Shown: one piece after another, positions 26,395 to 35,901 of the stretch
Position numbering within the stretch: position 1 is the first letter of the stretch
Layout: the number at the start of each line of letters is the position of its first letter
NCBI GenBank assembly: GCA_965249955.1
Contig: OZ252261.1
Coordinates: forward strand, 3,162,001 to 3,226,000
Source: SB11 sp965249955
GTDB taxonomy: Bacteria > Bacteroidota > Bacteroidia > UBA8524
Length of the DNA: 64,000 nt
Direction: 5' to 3'
Program-made: the position numbers and the translations under genes
Notes under the pieces: generated by a model
What the model was told of the DNA's origin: nothing
The model's input: the letters and a program-made list of their open reading frames with translations, nothing else
The model's database searches: none

Positions 26395-27818
26395 TGCCCA
26401 AAGTAAACCGCATTTTATTTTCCCTTGTACAAACAATATTTTGTTTTTTGTCCCTTAGTACCCAACTGCAAGCCCAAAATGCAGTTGAAGACAGCTTATA
26501 TATAATAGGTGAAATAAAGCTACAAGGTAATGAGCAAACCAAGCCACATATTGTATTGCGAGAGTTGGCCTTTGCCACTGGCGATACTCTTACCCAAAAC
26601 CAACTGCAACTGCTAAGGCTTAGGGGAACAAGGCAAATATTTAATCTTAAACTATTTACCTCAGTAAATATAGAAATTGGCATTAAGGATAGCGTAACAG
26701 GCACAACACCCGTTACTATATACTTAAAAGAGCGTTGGTACTTATTTGTAGTGCCCATACTTGAGGTTGGAGATAGAAACTTTAATCAATGGTGGATTTC
26801 AAAAAGGCTAGATAGGCTAAACTACGGTATGAGCGTTACGCGCTTTAATATGCGGGGACGTAATGAAACCATTAGGGTTAATTTACAAAGCGGCTTCACT
26901 CGCAAAGCCTCACTTGATTACAGTTTTCCCTATATCAACAAAAAACTTACTATTGGGGCGGCAATAAATTTTACCTACTCTGATAATAAAGAGGTATGGT
27001 ATAAAACCGAAAAAAATAAATTACAGTTTTATAGAGACCCTGAAAGGGTATTGTATCGCAGGTATAAAAGCGGTTTAGAATTTACTTATAGAAAAAAGAT
27101 ATATACTACCCAAACACTGGGCGCTGAGTACAATAGGCTTTGGGTGGCCGATACAGTTTCGCGTGCTGAATTAAACCCTAACTTTTTTGGCGATAGTGCC
27201 ACAAAGCAAACAAGCATATACACGTATTACAGGTGTGTATACGATATGCGTGATTTTAGAGCCTATGCACTTAATGGCTTTATGCTATCAGCAGAAGTAG
27301 GTAATTACTCGTTTTTAAGTGGGCAAAAGCCAATTGTGGCAACATACATTACCGCTGAGTTTTACAAAAAACTAGCACCACGCAATTATTTCAGTATAAG
27401 CGTATCGGGTAAATATTCATCAACAAAAACACAACCCTATAATTTATTTAGAGCATTAGGATATGGATATTTTGTGCGTGGTTTTGAATATTATGTGGTT
27501 GATGGGCAGCATTTTGCCTTAGCAAAAATTAATTACCGCTATACCGTGTTGCCTCAAAAGCAAATAACGCTAAATACTACAAAACTTAAAAAGTTTCGCA
27601 CTATACCCTTTGCAGCATACTTAAAAGCATATTACGATGCAGGGTATGTTGATAACCCAAACGCAACTATTGATAATACATTTACCAACACCTATTTGGG
27701 GGGTATGGGAGTAGGTATAGATATAGTAACGTATTACGATAGGGTATTTATGTTTGAATATTCTTTTAACAATAAAGGGCAAAGTGGCTTATTTTTGCAT
27801 TATACCATGACCTTTTAA
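26394..27818 (+). CDS. BamA/TamA-like outer-membrane protein
   Basis: 474 residues. Signal peptide about 1-28 (MPKVNRILFSLVQTIFCFLSLSTQLQAQ). One POTRA-like domain (about 34-115, IIGEIKLQGNEQTKPHIVLRELAFATGDTLT ... VTIYLKERWY), then a 16-strand-type barrel rich in alternating aromatic residues (YKSGLEFTYRKK, ALGYGYFVRGFEYYVVDGQ). The VRGFE turn corresponds to the conserved RGF/Y loop of the Omp85 superfamily. With a single POTRA it is much smaller than BamA, which is encoded separately 6 kb downstream. Probable role in outer-membrane protein or lipid handling. ATG overlaps the upstream stop. Confidence 0.78.
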   Translation: MPKVNRILFSLVQTIFCFLSLSTQLQAQNAVEDSLYIIGEIKLQGNEQTKPHIVLRELAFATGDTLTQNQLQLLRLRGTRQIFNLKLFTSVNIEIGIKDSVTGTTPVTIYLKERWYLFVVPILEVGDRNFNQWWISKRLDRLNYGMSVTRFNMRGRNETIRVNLQSGFTRKASLDYSFPYINKKLTIGAAINFTYSDNKEVWYKTEKNKLQFYRDPERVLYRRYKSGLEFTYRKKIYTTQTLGAEYNRLWVADTVSRAELNPNFFGDSATKQTSIYTYYRCVYDMRDFRAYALNGFMLSAEVGNYSFLSGQKPIVATYITAEFYKKLAPRNYFSISVSGKYSSTKTQPYNLFRALGYGYFVRGFEYYVVDGQHFALAKINYRYTVLPQKQITLNTTKLKKFRTIPFAAYLKAYYDAGYVDNPNATIDNTFTNTYLGGMGVGIDIVTYYDRVFMFEYSFNNKGQSGLFLHYTMTF

Positions 27819-27837
27819 TTTTTTTAAAGCGCATCAC

Positions 27838-28731
27838 ATGAAAATAGCTATATATGGCCGAAATCTTAAAGAAGATGGCAGCAGTGATTTTGTTAAAACA
27901 CTAGCCGCTTTTTTTGCTGATAACCATATAGTAGCCTATGTACATCAGTATATATATACAAGATTTACTGAATTAACTAAAGATATACCAATAGCCGTTG
28001 AGGCATTTGGTGATGATGATTTTGGAAACCTTGATGCCGATTATTTAATTTCAATGGGTGGCGATGGTACTTTGCTTGATACGGTAGCACTTGTAAAAAA
28101 AAGAAACATACCTATACTGGGTATAAATACAGGCCGTTTGGGTTTTTTAGCAAATGTGGGGCAAACAGAAGTAGAAGAAGCCCTATCTGATTTAATAAAA
28201 GGATATTATACTATTGATTCTCGCTCATTATTATATTTAGAAAGTAACGATTCTTATTTTGGTGGATTTCACTATGCTCTAAATGATTTTGTGGTACATA
28301 AAAACGATTCATCATCAATGATAGTAGTAAATACTTTTTTGAATGGTGAGTTTTTAAATGCCTACTGGGCGGATGGCCTTATAATATCTACCCCAACAGG
28401 CTCCACAGGTTATTCATTAAGTTGCGGCGGGCCAATATTATTTCCGCATTCCGAAAGTTTAGCAATTACACCCATTGCCCCGCATAATTTAAACGTACGC
28501 CCCATAGTAGTTTCAGATAAAAATATTATTTCTTTTGAAGTAGAAGGGAGAAGTAGCTCGTTTCTTATAAGTCTAGACTCTCGTTCGGTTTCAGTACCCT
28601 ACACATCACAGTTGGCTATACGAAAAGGAGATGTTGAATTAAATTTAGTACAACTAAAAGACCATAATTATTTAAAGACTTTACGACGTAAATTAATGTG
28701 GGGGCTTGATAAAAGGAACTTTACCAAATAA
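27838..28731 (+). CDS. nadK: NAD kinase
   Basis: 297 residues. Phosphorylates NAD to NADP. SMGGDGTLLDT (Gly74-Thr78) is the GGDGT ATP-binding motif; NTGRLGFLAN, ALNDFVV (Asn-Asp in place of the usual Asn-Glu) and STPTGSTGYSLSCGGPI are the other family motifs. Starts 19 bases after the TamA-like gene. Confidence 0.92.
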   Translation: MKIAIYGRNLKEDGSSDFVKTLAAFFADNHIVAYVHQYIYTRFTELTKDIPIAVEAFGDDDFGNLDADYLISMGGDGTLLDTVALVKKRNIPILGINTGRLGFLANVGQTEVEEALSDLIKGYYTIDSRSLLYLESNDSYFGGFHYALNDFVVHKNDSSSMIVVNTFLNGEFLNAYWADGLIISTPTGSTGYSLSCGGPILFPHSESLAITPIAPHNLNVRPIVVSDKNIISFEVEGRSSSFLISLDSRSVSVPYTSQLAIRKGDVELNLVQLKDHNYLKTLRRKLMWGLDKRNFTK

Positions 28732-28792
28732 TTAAATGTTGGCTTATTAAGAAAGTTTTTCAAAAATTAATAGATATTTACTTTACAAAGCC

Positions 28793-28800
28793 TATATTTG
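28793..28800 (+). promoter_or_regulatory. Candidate minus-7 box for the PorG-like genes
   Basis: TATATTTG, an exact TAnnTTTG match, 18 bases before the ATG. The TTG inside it is the only in-frame upstream alternative start, which argues against that start. Confidence 0.45.
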
Positions 28801-28818
28801 TGCCAATCGTATTTTACC

Positions 28819-29619
28819 ATGATGAAGATTAAAAACTTACTACTGGTTGCTATTATAGCTATCACTACTACAGGTGTCAACGCTCAGGATAGAGAGTGGG
28901 GAGGATTCTTAGGGATTTCCGGATATAACGGAGATTTAGCCCAATCACCCATACCCTTTAGAGGGATGCGTCCTGCAATTGGCGGTTTTTACCGTTACAA
29001 TCACAATACACACTGGGCTACCAAGGTTGGTCTTAACGTTGGTTATATAGCCAGTTACGATAGGTATAGTGGTAAAGGTACAGACCGTGAATTACGTAAC
29101 CTAAGTTTTCATTCACCATTAGTTGAATTATCATTCGTTGGTGAGTATAACTTTATGAAATATGTTGCCGGCTCACGTAAATATAAATCTACTCCATACG
29201 TATTCGGTGGTATAGCCGTTTTTTACTTCGATCCTCAAACTAATTATTTAGGAACAAATTATCACCTACGTGATTTTGTTACTGACCAAAGCAAAGCTGA
29301 TGGAGTTTATAGCCCTGTTCAGTTAGCTATACCCATCGGTTTAGGTTATAAATTTAGTATGGGCAGAAAAAAATTATGGAATTTGGGTGTTGAAGTTGGA
29401 TACCGTATTACTTTTACTGATCACTTGGATGATGTTAGCGGAAACTTGCCCGATAACTTCAATACAACACTTCCTGCTGAAGATAAGAAACTAGCTTATC
29501 GTGGTTATGGAAAATGGAGAAGTAGTTGGGGTCGTGGTAATCCTGATAACAACGATGGTTACTTTTTCTTTGGTGTAAGCCTTAGTAAAACCATACGTAA
29601 ATTCAAATGTAATTTTTAA
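28819..29619 (+). CDS. PorG-like outer-membrane beta-barrel (DUF6089), copy 1
   Basis: 266 residues from the ATG at 28819 (a second ATG follows at 28822); a TTG 21 bases upstream lies in the minus-7 box. Signal peptide IKNLLLVAIIAITTTGVNAQ. Barrel with the family motif YRITFTDHLDDVSGN and a C-terminal Cys in IRKFKCNF. PorG in Porphyromonas gingivalis is an outer-membrane protein attached to the PorK/N ring of the T9SS, and its gene precedes uppS-bamA-ompH as here. Ends at its own hairpin terminator, so the next two copies may have separate expression. Confidence 0.75.
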   Translation: MMKIKNLLLVAIIAITTTGVNAQDREWGGFLGISGYNGDLAQSPIPFRGMRPAIGGFYRYNHNTHWATKVGLNVGYIASYDRYSGKGTDRELRNLSFHSPLVELSFVGEYNFMKYVAGSRKYKSTPYVFGGIAVFYFDPQTNYLGTNYHLRDFVTDQSKADGVYSPVQLAIPIGLGYKFSMGRKKLWNLGVEVGYRITFTDHLDDVSGNLPDNFNTTLPAEDKKLAYRGYGKWRSSWGRGNPDNNDGYFFFGVSLSKTIRKFKCNF

Positions 29620-29640
29620 TAAAATTTAAAGATATTTGTA

Positions 29641-29673
29641 AACGGGTCATGCTTATTAGCTTGACCCGTTTTT
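29641..29673 (+). terminator. Terminator after PorG-like copy 1
   Basis: AACGGGTCA and TGACCCGTT stem with a short apical GC pair and a following TTTTTG. Confidence 0.8.
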
Positions 29674-29721
29674 GTTATATATAATATTTAAGATTATTGT
29701 ACGTTTATACTTTACTAAAAC

Positions 29722-30561
29722 ATGTTTTTAAAACGTTTATTTTTAGCCGTAGGGCTTATTAGTACTTTGGGGCTATGTGCCCAATCGAATGTTGAAGTTG
29801 GCCTTATGCTTGGTGGAACCAACTATACGGGTGAAATGACCGATAGTCGCTTTAAGGAGTTTAACTTTGCAGGTGGAATTTTATTGCGCTATAACCCCAA
29901 CTACAATTTTTCAATTCGCGGTAACTTTTTCTTTGGTAAAATAAATGGTGACGATAAAAACTTAAGCGACCCTGAGTTAAGAAAACGCAACCTTAACTTT
30001 TTTTCTCCCCTTATTGAGTTTTCGGGGCAAGTGGAATGGAATATTCTAGGCTTTGATGCTTTAGGTAAAACAAAACACAAAGGTTTCTCGCCTTATCTTT
30101 TTGCCGGAATTGGGATATTCAAATTCAACCCCAAAACAGTAATGAACGATACAACGTTTGAGTTACAACCCTTGGCCACAGAAGGGCAAGGATCTACACC
30201 ATTGCAGGGGCGTAAAAAATATGCACTTACTCAAGTGTCAATACCGCTTGGTATTGGTGTAAGGTTTAGATTAGCACCACAGCTGGTAGTAGGTATAGAG
30301 TATGGGCCTAGGTTTACATTTACAGATTATTTAGATGATGTTAGTCTTACTTATGTAAACCCATCTATACTTAGAGCTCAAAATGGTGAATACTCTGAGA
30401 GATTATCAAACAGAAGTGGTGAAGATAAAGGCCCTTATGATATAATAAACCAAAAAGGCCAACAAAGAGGTGATAGAAAAACACGTGATTGGTATAACTG
30501 GTTTGGAGTTACACTCACATATACAATTAATCTTAATAAAGTAAAGTGTTTCGAATTTTAG
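29722..30561 (+). CDS. PorG-like outer-membrane beta-barrel (DUF6089), copy 2
   Basis: 279 residues, ATG start. Signal peptide MFLKRLFLAVGLISTLGLCAQ. Shares with its neighbours VGLMLGGTNYTGEM near the N-terminus, RKRNLNFFSPLIEFSGQVEWN, FSPYLFAGIGIFKFNP, QVSIPLGIGVRFRL, PRFTFTDYLDDVSLT and a C-terminal VKCFEF with the conserved Cys. Which of the tandem copies is the functional PorG cannot be told from sequence; it is separated from copy 1 by a terminator and overlaps copy 3 by 16 bases. Confidence 0.75.
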   Translation: MFLKRLFLAVGLISTLGLCAQSNVEVGLMLGGTNYTGEMTDSRFKEFNFAGGILLRYNPNYNFSIRGNFFFGKINGDDKNLSDPELRKRNLNFFSPLIEFSGQVEWNILGFDALGKTKHKGFSPYLFAGIGIFKFNPKTVMNDTTFELQPLATEGQGSTPLQGRKKYALTQVSIPLGIGVRFRLAPQLVVGIEYGPRFTFTDYLDDVSLTYVNPSILRAQNGEYSERLSNRSGEDKGPYDIINQKGQQRGDRKTRDWYNWFGVTLTYTINLNKVKCFEF

Positions 30562-31409
30562 GAAAACAAAACAAAGTATACTTTTTATTATCAGTAATAT
30601 CATTATCATTCCTAACTACAAAAGCACAAAAGTGGGAGATAGGGGGGCTACTGGGGGCAAGCAATTATATAGGTGACATATCCAAAGACCCTAATATCAA
30701 ACAAACGCAACCAACGGTTAATTTATGGGTGCGCTATAATTTAGATAGGCACTTCTCGTACCGTATGGGCTTGGGTTATGGAAGAATAACTGCTGCCGAC
30801 TCATTATACTCAGGAAATAAGCTAAGAGGTTTAAACTTTAGATCAAATATTATTGAGTTTTCTAACATTTTTGAGTTTCACTACAATCCCTTTGGGCGTG
30901 CTCATCCACAAAATAAAAAGTCATCGTTTTACGTACTTACTGGCCTAAATTTTTTCTACTTTAACCCTCAAGGAAAACTAAACGGTAAGTGGATTAATTT
31001 GCAGCCCTTAGGCACAGAAGGTCAAAAACTTGACGATGGCAAAGGAGTGTATTCAAAAATTAGTGTTTCTATACCCATGGGTGCAGGTGTAAAATACAAA
31101 CTTACACCAAACTGGATTTTTGGTTTTGAGGTAGGGTATCGCTACACCTTTACCGATTATTTAGATGATGTAAGCGGCACATATCCTAATTTGGCTTCGT
31201 TAAGAGCCTTAAGTGGTGGTGCAGCAGTGGCCTTTTCTGACCCTACAAGTAGAACTTCGCCAATAGCTAAAAGTACCAAAGGCGATATGCGAGGCGACCC
31301 CCATTTAAAAGATTGGTATATATTTTCAGGCATTACAATTTCGTATAGGTTAACACCAATTAGGTGTTGGGATACCAGAAAGCGTAAGAGATTTAATTTA
31401 GTTGATTAA
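30546..31409 (+). CDS. PorG-like outer-membrane beta-barrel (DUF6089), copy 3
   Basis: 287 residues from a GTG codon that lies 16 bases inside copy 2. No in-frame ATG gives a complete signal peptide (NKVYFLLSVISLSFLTTKAQ), so the GTG overlap start is chosen and suggests translational coupling. Family motifs: GGLLGASNYIGDISKD, YVLTGLNFFYFNPQGKL, KISVSIPMGAGVKYKL, YRYTFTDYLDDVSGT and the C-terminal IRCWD Cys. Unlike the other copies it carries a basic tail (RKRKRFNLVD) beyond that Cys. Closest to uppS, the position of porG in P. gingivalis. Confidence 0.75.
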   Translation: MFRILGKQNKVYFLLSVISLSFLTTKAQKWEIGGLLGASNYIGDISKDPNIKQTQPTVNLWVRYNLDRHFSYRMGLGYGRITAADSLYSGNKLRGLNFRSNIIEFSNIFEFHYNPFGRAHPQNKKSSFYVLTGLNFFYFNPQGKLNGKWINLQPLGTEGQKLDDGKGVYSKISVSIPMGAGVKYKLTPNWIFGFEVGYRYTFTDYLDDVSGTYPNLASLRALSGGAAVAFSDPTSRTSPIAKSTKGDMRGDPHLKDWYIFSGITISYRLTPIRCWDTRKRKRFNLVD

Positions 31410-31414
31410 CTTTG
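31407..31414 (+). promoter_or_regulatory. Candidate minus-7 box for uppS-bamA
   Basis: TAACTTTG, a TAnnTTTG match overlapping the stop codon of PorG-like copy 3, 31 bases before the uppS ATG. No clear minus-33 element. Confidence 0.3.
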
Positions 31415-31445
31415 CAACTTTCGTAAAAAAAATCAGCAAAAAGCT

Positions 31446-32192
31446 ATGAGCCTGAAAGACCATATAAATACCGAAAGGTTGCCGCAACACGTTGCCATTA
31501 TTATGGATGGTAATGGAAGGTGGGCAAAGGGAAAAGGTAAGTTTCGGATATTTGGTCATAAAAATGGTGTTATATCAGTTAGAGAAACAACAGAGGCTTG
31601 TGCCGAATTGGGCATAAAGTATCTAACCCTTTATGCTTTTTCAACCGAAAACTGGAACAGACCTCAAGCAGAAGTTAATGCTTTAATGGATTTGTTAGTA
31701 AATACCATTGAAAAAGAAATTCCTACCCTACAAAAAAACAGTATTAGATTAACGGCTATTGGAGATTTGGCGTCTTTACCCAAAAGTTGTTACAATAAGC
31801 TACAACACGCCATTAATGAAACCAAAGATAATACCCGTATGCAATTGGTGCTAGCACTTAGTTACAGTGCCAAATGGGATTTAACTAACTGTGTTAAAGA
31901 TATTGCAAGGGATATTAAAAGCGGAACAATTGATATTGACCATATAAATGATGCACTGATTGATAGTTACCTTTCAACAAAAGGAATACCTCACCCCGAA
32001 TTACTTATTCGTACCAGTGGAGAGCAACGTATTAGTAACTTTTTGTTATGGGAAATAGCCTATTCAGAATTATATTTTACCCCTGTGTTGTGGCCGGATT
32101 TTAGAAAAGAAGATCTTTACAAAGCACTAATAGAGTATCAAAACAGAGAAAGAAGGTTTGGAAAAACCAGCGAGCAGTTAATAGCAGAATGA
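31446..32192 (+). CDS. uppS: Isoprenyl (undecaprenyl diphosphate) synthase
   Basis: 248-residue cis-prenyltransferase making the C55 lipid carrier used for peptidoglycan and the surface glycans. IIMDGNGRWAKGKG carries the catalytic Asp21; FSTENWNRP and LLIRTSGEQRISNFLLWEIAYSELYF are the later signature regions. Its stop overlaps the bamA start by four bases (ATGA). Confidence 0.92.
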   Translation: MSLKDHINTERLPQHVAIIMDGNGRWAKGKGKFRIFGHKNGVISVRETTEACAELGIKYLTLYAFSTENWNRPQAEVNALMDLLVNTIEKEIPTLQKNSIRLTAIGDLASLPKSCYNKLQHAINETKDNTRMQLVLALSYSAKWDLTNCVKDIARDIKSGTIDIDHINDALIDSYLSTKGIPHPELLIRTSGEQRISNFLLWEIAYSELYFTPVLWPDFRKEDLYKALIEYQNRERRFGKTSEQLIAE

Positions 32193-34690
32193 AGCACATA
32201 AAATTATTATTGTTAATATTATTTCCCGTGCTTCTTCAAGCGCAGACTGATACGGGTTACTTTGAAATGAACTACCAAAGCCCCAAAAAGTATACAATAG
32301 GGGGTGTGGGGGTTAAAGGCATTAAATTTTTAGATGAGCGTATACTAGCCACCCTATCGGGTTTGTATGAAGGGCAGGTAATAAGCCTACCCGGCGAAGA
32401 GCTTACAAAAGCAATTGATAACCTGTGGAAACAAAAATTCTTTGTTAATGTCCAGGTTCGTTTACGCAAAATTGAGGACGGAAAAATTTGGATAGACTTT
32501 TATCTTGAAGAACGTCCCCGCTTATCTACCCCGGGTATATCTATACGCGGATTAAAGAAAAGACACGCCAAAAACCTTCGTGAAGATGCACTTAGCCTAC
32601 AAAGTGGGCAAATAGTTACTGAAAACGTAATACAACGTACACGTAATGAGGTGTTAGAGCACTTTAAAGAAAAGGGCTACTACAATGTAAGTGTTGAAAT
32701 AACTGAAACTCCCGATCCTATTCGTAAAAACTTTGTTAAGCTAACTATTAAGGTTGACAGAGGCTCGCGCATGAAGGTTAACGACATTGTTTTTGTGGGT
32801 AACCAAAATGTACCCTCATCAAAACTGCGTAAGCTGTTTAGTGATACAAAACGAAAATCGTGGTGGAGAATATTTAAGCGTTCTAAATTTATTGAAGACA
32901 CGTATAACGAAGAAAAAAGTCAAATAGTAGCCTATTACAATACCTTGGGCTTTAGAGATGCTGTTTTAGTGACCGATACCTTTTTCTTGCACGACGAAAA
33001 ATCGGTAGATATTCAACTAACCATCAACGAAGGAAGAAAATATTATTTCCGTAATATCACATGGACAGGGAATACAAAGTTTACATCGGATACACTGAGT
33101 AAACTATTAGATATTAAGCGCGGTGATGTATACGATCAATCGACCTTAGAAAGTCGATTATTTATGAACCCAAGAGGTTACGATATATCAGCACTGTATA
33201 TGGATGACGGATACTTGTTTTTTCAAGTAGTACCCGTAGAGGTAAAAGTAGATAATGACTCTATTGACCTTGAAATACGTATACAAGAAGGCCCACAAGC
33301 TACTATTAGCAATGTAACTGTAACAGGAAATACCAAAACCAGCGACCACGTTATTTTGCGTGAAATACGTACAAGGCCTGGACAGAAATTTAGCCGTACC
33401 GATATACAGCGTTCAATACGAGAGTTAGTAGCATTGGGTTATTTTGATCCTGAAAAAATGGATGTGCAACCCAAGCCAAATCCCGCAGCAGGTACAGTTG
33501 ATATTGAGTATAAAGTTGAAGAAAAATCAAGCGACCAGATAGAGCTTTCAGGTGGTTTTGGACAAGGGTTTATAGTAGGCACATTAGGTTTAACCATATC
33601 AAACTTTGCTACCCGCAAAATGTTTAAAAAAGGCGGTTGGGATCCCTACCCGTCAGGCGATGGACAACGCCTTAGCCTCAGAGCACAGTCAAACGGGCAG
33701 TACTACCAATCGTATAACTTTTCGTTTACTGAACCTTGGTTTGGAGGTAAACGCCCCAATTCACTATCCTTCAGTATGTATCACTCAATACAAAAGTTTG
33801 GTACAAGCGGAAATCAGTCAAGCCTTAAAATATCAGGAGCTAGTTTAGGTTTAGGTAAACGCTTACGTTGGCCTGATGACTTTTTCACCATCAACTACTC
33901 ATTAAACTACCAACACTATAACCTTAAAAATTATCAATCGGGTATTTTTGAGTTTGCCGATGGTCGCTCAAACAATATCAACCTGCGTGTACAACTATCG
34001 CGTAGCTCTACCGATGATATGATATTTCCTCAAGCAGGTTCACAGTTTAACTTCTCTACTCAAATTACACCCCCAATGTCTTTGTTTACAGGCATTGATT
34101 ATAAAAGCGCATCAACCCAAGATAAATTTAAATGGATTGAATACCACAAATGGAAGTTTGATGCAATGCACTATACCAAACTGGCCAAAAACTTAGTTTT
34201 AGCCTCTATGGTTCGTACAGGCTTTATGGGCTTTTATAACAGAGATATAGGAAATTCACCCTTCGAGCGTTTTTATGTGGGTGGTGCGGGGCTAATAGGC
34301 TTTAACCTTGATGGTAGAGAGCTTATATCTATGCGTGGTTACCGCGATAACTCAGTTACCCCACGTTCTATAAATAGTGATGGTACATTGGGCAACTACG
34401 TAGGTGCCACCATATACAATAAATTTACTATGGAACTACGCTACCGCGTATCTCCAAACCCACAAGCTACCATATATGTACATAGCTTTTTAGAAGCAGG
34501 TAATAGCTGGAGTAAGTTTAAAGATTATAACCCTTACAACCTTTTGCGTTCGGGTGGCGTTGGTGTGCGTATATTCTTACCAATGTTTGGTTTACTAGGT
34601 GTAGATTGGGGGTATGGTTTTGATGCCAACCCATACACACCCGGATCAAACAAAGGGCAAATACACTTTTTCATAGGTCAACAATTATAG
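32189..34690 (+). CDS. bamA: Outer-membrane protein assembly factor BamA
   Basis: 833 residues. Signal peptide MKHIKLLLLILFPVLLQAQ, then five POTRA domains (about 30-450; for example IGGVGVKGIKFLDERILATLSG and ISNVTVTGNTKTSDHVILREI) and a C-terminal Omp85 barrel (from about ELSGGFGQGFIVGTLGLTISN). The conserved barrel loop motif appears as MRGYRDNS. Inserts beta-barrel proteins into the outer membrane; expected to assemble the barrels encoded all around it. Followed at once by the OmpH/Skp chaperone genes, a common arrangement. Confidence 0.92.
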   Translation: MKHIKLLLLILFPVLLQAQTDTGYFEMNYQSPKKYTIGGVGVKGIKFLDERILATLSGLYEGQVISLPGEELTKAIDNLWKQKFFVNVQVRLRKIEDGKIWIDFYLEERPRLSTPGISIRGLKKRHAKNLREDALSLQSGQIVTENVIQRTRNEVLEHFKEKGYYNVSVEITETPDPIRKNFVKLTIKVDRGSRMKVNDIVFVGNQNVPSSKLRKLFSDTKRKSWWRIFKRSKFIEDTYNEEKSQIVAYYNTLGFRDAVLVTDTFFLHDEKSVDIQLTINEGRKYYFRNITWTGNTKFTSDTLSKLLDIKRGDVYDQSTLESRLFMNPRGYDISALYMDDGYLFFQVVPVEVKVDNDSIDLEIRIQEGPQATISNVTVTGNTKTSDHVILREIRTRPGQKFSRTDIQRSIRELVALGYFDPEKMDVQPKPNPAAGTVDIEYKVEEKSSDQIELSGGFGQGFIVGTLGLTISNFATRKMFKKGGWDPYPSGDGQRLSLRAQSNGQYYQSYNFSFTEPWFGGKRPNSLSFSMYHSIQKFGTSGNQSSLKISGASLGLGKRLRWPDDFFTINYSLNYQHYNLKNYQSGIFEFADGRSNNINLRVQLSRSSTDDMIFPQAGSQFNFSTQITPPMSLFTGIDYKSASTQDKFKWIEYHKWKFDAMHYTKLAKNLVLASMVRTGFMGFYNRDIGNSPFERFYVGGAGLIGFNLDGRELISMRGYRDNSVTPRSINSDGTLGNYVGATIYNKFTMELRYRVSPNPQATIYVHSFLEAGNSWSKFKDYNPYNLLRSGGVGVRIFLPMFGLLGVDWGYGFDANPYTPGSNKGQIHFFIGQQL

Positions 34691-34715
34691 AAACTTGCAG
34701 AAACAGAATAACAAC

Positions 34716-35261
34716 ATGAAAAAAATTCTTTGCATTGTCGCATTTTTTATCACTGTGCCACTTTTTGGCCAAAGGTTTGCATATGTAGATAGTGAATACA
34801 TACTAAACTTAATGCCGGGCTACAAATCGGCGCAAACCGAGCTTAACTTTCTTTCGGAGCAGTGGGAGAAAGAGATTGAAAAAAAGAGAGAAGAAATAGT
34901 TTCTCTGGAGAAAAACTTAGAGACAGAGAAAGTTTTACTTACTGAGGATGTAATAAAAGGCCGTATTGAAGAGATAAAAACCAAAAAGAAAGAGCTAAGT
35001 GAGTACCAAATTGAAAAATTTGGAGTTAATGGCGCACTTTTTAAGAAAAGACAAGAATTGGTAAAACCCATACAAGATAAAGTGTTTGAAGCCATACAAA
35101 AAGTAGCTAAAGACAATGCGCTTGATTTTATATTTGATAAATCGGGAGGGGTAACCATGTTATATACCAATGCAAAGTATGACCGAAGTGATGAAGTGTT
35201 GGAAGAATTAGGAATTTCTACAACAGGTGAAGGTGGCGGACAAGCACCTGAAGAGGAATAG
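34716..35261 (+). CDS. OmpH/Skp family periplasmic chaperone, copy 1
   Basis: 181 residues from the ATG at 34716, which starts a signal peptide (MKKILCIVAFFITVPLFGQ); a TTG seven codons earlier is less likely. RFAYVDSEYILNLMPGYKSAQTEL is the family opening, a long charged coiled coil follows (about 40-125), then VAKDNALDFIFDKSGGVTMLYTN. A Gly/Glu-rich acidic tail (GEGGGQAPEEE) is extra. Holds unfolded outer-membrane proteins for BamA. Confidence 0.87.
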   Translation: MKKILCIVAFFITVPLFGQRFAYVDSEYILNLMPGYKSAQTELNFLSEQWEKEIEKKREEIVSLEKNLETEKVLLTEDVIKGRIEEIKTKKKELSEYQIEKFGVNGALFKKRQELVKPIQDKVFEAIQKVAKDNALDFIFDKSGGVTMLYTNAKYDRSDEVLEELGISTTGEGGGQAPEEE

Positions 35262-35341
35262 TAAAAATAGCTTTACTTTGCACAAAAATTGGACGATTGA
35301 ACTGAACTTTTAAAAAAGAAAAACAAACCATACAAACGACG

Positions 35342-35872
35342 ATGAAAAACAGTATTAAAACCTTTGCCTTTGCTTTATTCCTATTTGTGTGTGCAAATGC
35401 TTTACAAGCCCAACAAAAAATTGCATACATATATAGCGATTCGCTTATAGTATTGATGCCTGAAAAGCAAATGGCAGACTCTACTATTGAGCAGTTTAGA
35501 AAGAAGTATGAAGATGCTCTTGCCCGCAAAGAAGACGATTACAACAAAAAATACAAAGAATACCAAGAAGCTATTACAAAAAATAAAGGTGTTGAGCCAA
35601 TTGGCGACCCTTTGTTTAATTTATTAGTTTCAGACTTGCAAGAGTTAGGACAAGCTATAAATAAATTACAGCAAACTGCACAAAACGATGTGGCTAAAAA
35701 AACACAAGAAGTGTATGAGCCTATTATAGAAAAAGCTAAAAAAGCTATTGCCGAAGTAGCCAAAGACAAAGGCTATACTTATGTTATTGATGCAAGCATT
35801 GGTGGCTTACTATACACACAACCCAACGATAATATCATCGATGAGGTGAAAAAGAAGTTGAAAATAAAATAA
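35342..35872 (+). CDS. OmpH/Skp family periplasmic chaperone, copy 2
   Basis: 176 residues. Signal peptide about 1-23 (KTFAFALFLFVCANALQAQ), QKIAYIYSDSLIVLMPEKQMAD, a charged coiled coil with KKTQEVYEPIIEKAKKAIAEVAKDKGYTYVIDASIGGLLYTQ. Same fold and probable role as the preceding protein. A terminator follows. Confidence 0.87.
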   Translation: MKNSIKTFAFALFLFVCANALQAQQKIAYIYSDSLIVLMPEKQMADSTIEQFRKKYEDALARKEDDYNKKYKEYQEAITKNKGVEPIGDPLFNLLVSDLQELGQAINKLQQTAQNDVAKKTQEVYEPIIEKAKKAIAEVAKDKGYTYVIDASIGGLLYTQPNDNIIDEVKKKLKIK

Positions 35873-35901
35873 TTCAGCTCAACCAAAAAAATATTCAATC
35901 T

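Noticed and set aside
26285..26758. 157-codon minus-strand ORF across the CBS-ACT and TamA-like genes
   Set aside because: It spans the junction of two well-supported plus-strand genes and its product shows low-complexity Ser/Cys content without domain features.
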